This document shows, one piece after another, positions 33,222-36,816 of a stretch of DNA of 36,816 nucleotides. Numbering within the stretch: position 1 is the first letter of the stretch; every line of letters begins with the position of its first letter. The notes beneath the pieces are model-generated. The model saw nothing but the letters and a program-made list of their open reading frames with translations, was not told the DNA's origin and did no database searches. The DNA is from Candidatus Zixiibacteriota bacterium (GTDB lineage Bacteria; Zixibacteria; MSB-5A5; GN15; FEB-12), in contig JAGGTI010000092.1 of assembly GCA_021163775.1 (NCBI GenBank), forward strand, positions 1 through 36,816. Direction: 5' to 3'. The translations under genes were made by a program, and so were the position numbers.

Positions 33222-33992
33222 ATGCGCATACTTATGATGAGCAAGTTATCTCCGGAATATGATCGGATCAAACAGTGGCTGGTGCAATTGGATTGCGATG
33301 TCGTGACTGCTCCAACGCTGAAATCCAGCCTAAAGGTTCTCGAATCAGATCCGTCCATCGATTTGGTGATGGTGGAAGGTTGCGCAGACTGCGAGTTAAC
33401 AGAGAAGTTTCTGACCAACCTCAAGAACGATCACCGATTAAACTTTCTGCCCCGCATCGTAGTTGGTGTTGAATTGGATGCGGCGACTGTTCGGAAATAT
33501 ATCGAGCTCGGAGTGCAGGATGTGATTCTTCTGCCGACCACCAAGGAGACGCTTGAGGCTAAGATTTATATTGCCGCAAAAAAGGGTAAACCGTCGATCC
33601 TGGTAATTGATGACGAGCCGGCCATAGTGGAAATCCTGGCCGATTTCTTGACTTTGGAACGATGTCGTCCGTACACGGCCGGATCAGCCGAGGAGGCCGT
33701 GGACATCATTGCCGAAAACCACATTGATTTGATAATCAGTGACATCATCCTGCCGGCACGATCCGGCCTGCAACTGATGGTGGAGGTCAAAGAGAAGTAC
33801 AACGGTTTGCCGGTGATTCTTATTACCGGTCATTCGGGAAAGTTCACCCCCAAAGATGTTGTTGCCATGGGGGCGGATGGATATTTTGCGAAGCCGTTCC
33901 ACAACATGGACTTGATTTACACTCTACGAAGAGTCCTCAGCTCGCGCGCCGGTTACGAAGCAAGTCATACGATTGTGCACAGCTCAGCCTGA
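33222..33992 (+). CDS. Response regulator with degenerate plus intact receiver domains
   Basis: 256 residues, ATG with AAGGA 7 nt upstream. Residues 1 to about 118 form a receiver-like domain lacking the phosphorylation pocket: the acceptor position is Glu52 (DLVMVEG), no acidic pair follows the first strand, and the usual KP is absent (ILLPTT). Residues 124-245 are a complete receiver: Asp130/Asp131, acceptor Asp174 (DLIISDIILP), Thr202 (LITGHSG), Lys224 (FAKPF). No DNA-binding or enzymatic output domain is attached, so output is by protein contact. No histidine kinase is nearby. A GATTGGTT/AACCAAT inverted repeat lies upstream in the gap to pcrA. Confidence 0.88.
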   Translation: MRILMMSKLSPEYDRIKQWLVQLDCDVVTAPTLKSSLKVLESDPSIDLVMVEGCADCELTEKFLTNLKNDHRLNFLPRIVVGVELDAATVRKYIELGVQDVILLPTTKETLEAKIYIAAKKGKPSILVIDDEPAIVEILADFLTLERCRPYTAGSAEEAVDIIAENHIDLIISDIILPARSGLQLMVEVKEKYNGLPVILITGHSGKFTPKDVVAMGADGYFAKPFHNMDLIYTLRRVLSSRAGYEASHTIVHSSA

Positions 33993-34002
33993 AGATAGTG
34001 GA

Positions 34003-34022
34003 TCAGGTTGCTGACAACCTGA
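34003..34022. repeat. Hairpin TCAGGTTG/CAACCTGA
   Basis: Eight-bp perfect stem with loop CTGA, 11 nt after the response-regulator stop. It is a variant of the AGGTTGCTTGCAACCT repeat, with changed loop but conserved arms. It may also help end transcription. Confidence 0.7.
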
Positions 34023-34063
34023 CAGATGGGTTGTTGGGTCAGCGCACCGGATCCCACCCTAAG

Positions 34064-34248
34064 GAGGCTGTCCCATAAGTTACATGTTCTGCCAGTTCTT
34101 GTGTCCGCACTGGCGGGCGTGTGAGCTGGCAGTATACGGAATCGATTGACCAACATCATCTTTGCACAATAGTCGCCAGGTCACAACGTCGACTTTATCG
34201 ACGCAAGGACCTGTCGAAACACTTGGAGCCGACTTTTGGGACAACCTC
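34064..34248. mobile_element. 185-bp MITE-like element
   Basis: The left end GAGGCTGTCCCATAAGT and the reverse complement of the right end, GAGGTTGTCCCAAAAGT, agree at 15 of 17 positions. The element is flanked on both sides by TAAG (34060-34063 and 34249-34252), a likely 4-bp target duplication. It is too short to code for a transposase and would have been mobilised in trans. The ends resemble those of several DDE-transposase IS families; the family is not assigned. Confidence 0.7.
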
Positions 34249-34252
34249 TAAG

Positions 34253-34426
34253 GGGGCTTGTTGAAAAAGCCCTTTGTGTAGTTGCGGCGGGTCCCTCGAA
34301 TCCGTTTCAGCGGATTAGTGAGACCTGCCGCCCTTGTCTAACATGCGCTTACGTGTTAGGTCTCAGTCCCGTCACGACGGGATAAGGATCTGACACAACT
34401 GTCCACTGGGTTTATCAACAAGCTCC
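34253..34426. mobile_element. 174-bp structured repeat with inverted ends
   Basis: GGGGCTTGTTGAAAAAGCCC at the left end faces GGGTTTATCAACAAGCTCC at the right (34408-34426), matching apart from about three positions and one gap. Inside are a long imperfect hairpin (GCGGCGGGTC to GACCTGCCGC), CTAACA/TGTTAG, and a perfect TCCCGTC-AC-GACGGGA stem (34367-34382). It directly abuts the 185-bp element. Non-autonomous element or structured repeat; no coding capacity. Confidence 0.5.
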
Positions 34427-34455
34427 AAGCTGTGAGCCACCTGGCGAATAACAAT

Positions 34456-34482
34456 AAAAAAACCCCACCGTGTGGCAGGGCT
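34456..34482 (-). terminator. Terminator of the STAS gene
   Basis: On the minus strand a GCCCTGCCAC-ACG-GTGGGG stem (with a small bulge) is followed by TTTTTTT. It lies about 20 nt after the stop codon. Confidence 0.75.
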
Positions 34483-34503
34483 TTCTAATTTGAATGTCAG
34501 TTG

Positions 34504-34839
34504 TTAGAACGAGGCCAAAGCTTTGTCACGGCTATCGTAATGCTCAAAAACGGTAATAAGCCGGGTCATCGCCAGAATCGATTCGATATTGGTGATATTA
34601 GCCAGAACCAGTCTGCCTTCGGCATCTTTGGCAGTGGTCAGCGCCGAAATGAGCATACCCAGACCGACTGAATTCATCCATTCAACTTTTTTCAGGTCGA
34701 TCACAAATTGTTTTTTTCCGGAGCGGATATATTCGTGAAGTCTGCCGTGGAACATAGTGGTTTCTTCACCGCCCATGATTTTTCCTGACAGATCCAAGAC
34801 AACTACACCGCTATCGGTTTCAAAATCATTGAATTTCAT
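34504..34839 (-). CDS. STAS-domain anti-sigma factor antagonist (SpoIIAA/RsbV-like)
   Basis: 111 residues made of a single STAS domain. GVVVLDLSGKIMGGEE is the first strand pair. KKQFVIDLKKVEWMNSVGLGML carries the phosphorylatable Ser57 at the start of the helix. RLVLANIT, then VFEHYDSRDKALASF, closes the domain. In the known partner-switch systems the unphosphorylated protein binds an anti-sigma kinase and frees a sigma factor. No anti-sigma kinase or phosphatase is encoded nearby, so its partners lie elsewhere. A single gene with its own terminator. Confidence 0.9.
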   Translation of the reverse strand: MKFNDFETDSGVVVLDLSGKIMGGEETTMFHGRLHEYIRSGKKQFVIDLKKVEWMNSVGLGMLISALTTAKDAEGRLVLANITNIESILAMTRLITVFEHYDSRDKALASF

Positions 34840-35076
34840 CAGATAGTACCTCTATTCTGGATTCTGTTACGTTTCTACAATAAATACCCGCTCACCGAGC
34901 ATATTATAATAGGCCTGCTCGCTAATCAAAAGCAAGCGGTTTTTGACCGCGCCCATTAATCATCTATCCAAACCGATTGTTGTCTGGGAGTGGGGAAGTT
35001 CGTAAACTGGTGCTATGACTAATTTACAATATTCCAACGATGAGCGTTGTTTCACTGTCGGTACGGTATTATCCCA

Positions 35077-35976
35077 ATGGTAGAGTTCCCAATTTCAGGT
35101 GTTGAGACTTACTGGTGGTTACCGATGCTGGTAGCTTTTTGTATCTCGTCAATAACCTCCACCGGCGGGGTTACGGGGGCATTTATCCTGTTGCCGTTTG
35201 CGGTCTCAGTACTGGGCTATGACTCGCCCGGAGTCAGTCCGACCAATATGCTGTACAACGTGGTGGCTATTCCTTCGGGAGTGTACCGCTTTCATCGGGA
35301 GAAGCGGATGCTCTGGTCAATGGCTTTGCTGACAGGTATCGGGACACTTCCCGGCCTGGTGCTGGGGGCCATGATCCGGTTGAAATACCTGCCTGATCCG
35401 CGATCGTTCAAACTGTTCGTTGGACTGGTTCTGCTCTATCTGGGCGGCAAACTTGTCCAGGATCTGATAAAGAAACGCCGCGAAAACAAAATAGCAAATG
35501 GCAACAAGAATTGGCATATCAACCGCCAGACTCTGAGCCTGAGCCTGTTTGTCTATGACTATGAAGGCGAAACCTACTCGGTTAAGACCTGGCCAATTAT
35601 CGTTCTCAGTTTTGTAGTTGGGATCGTAGGCGGTATCTACGGTATCGGCGGAGGGGCGATTCTGTCGCCGTATTTCGTGGCGATCTATGGGTTGCCGGTG
35701 CATTCGATTGCGGGAGCGATGTTACTCGGTACTTTTCTGACCTCGGTGGTTGGCGTGGTAGTCTATATCGTTATTAGCCCGTTCTTCATGCCCGAAGGGG
35801 CGGTTATCATGCCCGACTGGTATCTGGGGCTGTCATTTGGAGTTGGTGGAGCGTTAGGCGTGTACGTTGGGGCCAGACTACAGAGATTTGTCCCGGCTAA
35901 ACTGATCAAGATTGTGCTGGTGGTGGCCCTGATCACAATTGCCGCACGATACATCGGGGGGTTCTTTTGGCAGTGA
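35077..35976 (+). CDS. TauE/SafE-family membrane permease
   Basis: 299 residues from ATG 35077; an in-frame TTG at 35047 would add 10 residues, and neither start has a clear ribosome-binding site. About eight transmembrane segments in two halves, each opening with a glycine-rich helix typical of the family: SSITSTGGVTGAFILLPF and GIVGGIYGIGGGAILSPYF. A cytoplasmic loop of about 50 residues (KKRRENKIANGNK...) separates the halves. Family members export sulfite, sulfoacetate or other organosulfur anions; the substrate here is not defined. The HAD hydrolase gene overlaps its end by about 10 nt. Confidence 0.87.
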   Translation: MVEFPISGVETYWWLPMLVAFCISSITSTGGVTGAFILLPFAVSVLGYDSPGVSPTNMLYNVVAIPSGVYRFHREKRMLWSMALLTGIGTLPGLVLGAMIRLKYLPDPRSFKLFVGLVLLYLGGKLVQDLIKKRRENKIANGNKNWHINRQTLSLSLFVYDYEGETYSVKTWPIIVLSFVVGIVGGIYGIGGGAILSPYFVAIYGLPVHSIAGAMLLGTFLTSVVGVVVYIVISPFFMPEGAVIMPDWYLGLSFGVGGALGVYVGARLQRFVPAKLIKIVLVVALITIAARYIGGFFWQ

Positions 35977-36584
35977 CCGACAGCAACACAGCAATCATTT
36001 TTGACCTGGGCAATGTGATTCTACCGTTTAATCCGAAGCGACCGGGTCGTGTATTGGGTGAGCGGGCCGGGATCAGCACGATTGAGGCGCTGAAAATCAT
36101 CTACCGGAACAATCTGGAGCGGAAGTTCGAGTTAGGGAAACTCGACGGTGAACAGTTCACTTCCAAGGTGGCGGATGCTCTCGGAATTGATCTTGAGCCG
36201 GGCAGTTTCCACGATCTCTGGGTCGATATGTTTGATGAAAACGAAGCTGTTTCAAAGATTGTAAGACAATTGAAACCGCACCACCGGCTGGTGTTGCTGT
36301 CCAATATCAATCCGTGGCACTGGCATTATGCTCGCGACAGATTCCCGATCCTGTCCGAATTCGATGCGGTTGTTCTCTCATACGAAGTGGGCGTACTTAA
36401 GCCACATCCGCTCATCTATCGGGTCGCGCTGGAGAAAGCAGGCCTCGCCAAGCAGGTTATTTTTATTGATGATATGGAAATCAATGCGGCCGGAGCGCAG
36501 GTGCTTGGGATTACCGGGGTTCACTTCCATTCGGCTGTGCAACTGCGTGAAGATTTAGTTCGGCTTGGTTGCAGGTTTGACTGA
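35967..36584 (+). CDS. HAD-superfamily hydrolase
   Basis: 205 residues from TTG at 35967; GTG at 35973 is an alternative. Motif I is IIFDLGNVILPF, a variant in which the second Asp of DxD is Asn, as seen in the FDLGNVL/haloacid-dehalogenase-like and YihX-type phosphatases. Motif II is VLLSNIN, motif III Lys in VGVLKPHPLIY, motif IV FIDDMEIN. A cap of about 70 helical residues lies after motif I. It could be a sugar-phosphate or nucleotide phosphatase. Translationally coupled to the TauE-like permease by overlap, and followed by a small GC hairpin. Confidence 0.88.
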   Translation: MAVTDSNTAIIFDLGNVILPFNPKRPGRVLGERAGISTIEALKIIYRNNLERKFELGKLDGEQFTSKVADALGIDLEPGSFHDLWVDMFDENEAVSKIVRQLKPHHRLVLLSNINPWHWHYARDRFPILSEFDAVVLSYEVGVLKPHPLIYRVALEKAGLAKQVIFIDDMEINAAGAQVLGITGVHFHSAVQLREDLVRLGCRFD

Positions 36585-36603
36585 ATATTCGAATTAGGTA
36601 CCC

Positions 36604-36624
36604 CCACCCAACGGGTGGATTCTT
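36604..36624 (+). terminator. Possible terminator after the HAD gene
   Basis: CCACCC-AAC-GGGTGG with a 3-nt loop, followed by ATTCTT. It starts 20 nt after the HAD stop. The T-run is weak. Confidence 0.4.
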
Positions 36625-36629
36625 CAGCA

Positions 36630-36655
36630 GTAGGTCAGGTTGCTTGCAACCTGAC
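36630..36655. repeat. GTAGGTC hairpin repeat (AGGTTGCTTGCAACCT)
   Basis: GTAG, then GTCAGGTTGC-TT-GCAACCTGAC, a perfect 10-bp stem, the longest of the family in this window. It is followed directly by the fourth dispersed repeat copy. Confidence 0.85.
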
Positions 36656-36662
36656 ACCCTGT

Positions 36663-36734
36663 AAACCTCGAATGGAACTCTTTTTTCAAGAATACGATTA
36701 TATCTTTGGTGGAACGCGAGTGGACATGGGCATG
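36663..36734 (+). repeat. Dispersed repeat, copy 4, interrupted by the IS30-type element
   Basis: AAACCTCGAATGGAACTC, TTCAAGAATACGATTATATC, then GGAACGCGAGTGGACATG align with copies 1-3. The match ends at GGGCATG, inside what is the GCATCCGC hairpin in copies 2 and 3. There the presumed IS end (CTCAATTCAC...) begins. Confidence 0.75.
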
Positions 36735-36816
36735 CTCAATTCACAAACGAAGTGCAACACCTGTATAAGGTGTTGTTATGGGAAAGAAATACAATCAGCT
36801 CACCATTGAAGAGCGG
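36735..36816 (+). mobile_element. IS30-family insertion sequence, left end (cut by window edge)
   Basis: From about 36735 the sequence no longer matches the surrounding repeat. It holds a presumed terminal repeat with CAAACGAAGTGCAACACC, a CAACACC/GGTGTTG stem just before the transposase start, and the transposase start codon at 36778. The exact first base of the element is uncertain by a few nucleotides because only one end is in view. Confidence 0.6.
36778..36816 (+). CDS. IS30-family transposase, first 13 codons
   Basis: ATG at 36778, then GKKYNQLTIEER up to the window edge. This is the usual beginning of the N-terminal helix-turn-helix (HTH_38) of IS30-type transposases. The DDE catalytic domain lies beyond the window. 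Confidence 0.65.
   Translation, partial: MGKKYNQLTIEER

Larger units (their letters stand above)
33993..34503. other. Non-coding stretch with two mobile-element-like repeats
   Basis: 511 nt between the response regulator and the STAS gene. It holds a hairpin of the AGGTTG/CAACCT family, a 185-bp element with terminal inverted repeats and a 4-bp duplication, an abutting 174-bp element with its own inverted ends, and the STAS terminator. No gene supported. Confidence 0.75.

Noticed and set aside
34840-35076. Riboswitch in the leader of the TauE/SafE-like gene
   Set aside because: No conserved aptamer-like pattern could be recognised in the 237-nt gap.
36615-36809. 64-codon frame near the right edge
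   Set aside because: It spans a hairpin repeat, repeat copy 4 and the IS end. The IS30-like start at 36778 in another frame explains the coding part.

Overview
Organism and nature of the window. About 36.8 kb of bacterial DNA of moderate GC with a Gram-negative gene set: a TolC-type outer-membrane protein, a lipoprotein membrane-fusion protein, lipobox proteins and a Wzz/GumC chain-length regulator. The dockerin-like C-terminus of the protein at 10189-11268 (two GNxNGD...ISxLIDxL repeats) is a style common in candidate phylum Zixibacteria and related FCB-type lineages. Zixibacteria is therefore the best guess, by pattern recognition only. Both edges lie in repeated sequence. Bases 1-55 are an exact inverted copy of 10365-10419, and the right edge falls 13 codons into an IS30-type transposase gene. 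The window is probably a whole contig that broke at repeats.

Layout. (1) 1-11.3 kb is an exopolysaccharide/cell-surface region. A minus-strand operon runs nadE-like, acyl carrier protein, AMP-forming ligase, AsnB-like amidotransferase and SGNH-like protein. It diverges from a plus-strand Wzz/GumC protein across an intergenic region with a 23-bp perfect palindrome. Also here are a lipoprotein with DNRLRE-like and SdrD-B-like domains, and two secreted paralogues carrying an HTSHGS motif (one cut by the left edge). (2) 11.5-13.6 kb encodes an unusual fusion of an alkaline-phosphatase-superfamily phosphodiesterase with a DedA/VTT-type membrane domain. (3) 13.6-20.6 kb is a complete drug-efflux-type operon: TetR regulator with its own operators, TolC, HlyD/YbhG-like fusion protein, two separate ABC ATPases matching the halves of YbhF, and two ABC-2 permeases (YbhS/YbhR-like). 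It ends in a terminator. (4) 20.6-23.6 kb is a repeat-rich island with a small winged-helix protein, a protein made of three tandem DsrC/TusE-like domains, and a zinc-ribbon protein. (5) 23.6-33 kb is a housekeeping block on the minus strand: two tRNA-Lys genes with a clear promoter, two FKBP-type lipoproteins, purA, engB, lon, a tail-anchored pseudokinase and a PcrA/UvrD helicase. (6) 33.2-36.8 kb has a two-receiver response regulator, two short mobile-element-like repeats, a STAS anti-sigma antagonist, a TauE/SafE permease, a HAD hydrolase and the IS30 start.

How the parts work together. The ligase/ACP/amidotransferase operon plausibly makes an amide or amino-acyl decoration in the polysaccharide locus. 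The TetR-to-permease operon is a self-regulated tripartite exporter. purA/engB/lon/pcrA are core functions. The most unusual items are the triple DsrC-like protein (21394-22485), the phosphodiesterase-VTT fusion (11520-13565), the apparent non-AUG start of engB, the HRD-less kinase, and the family of hairpin repeats that has itself received an IS30 insertion.
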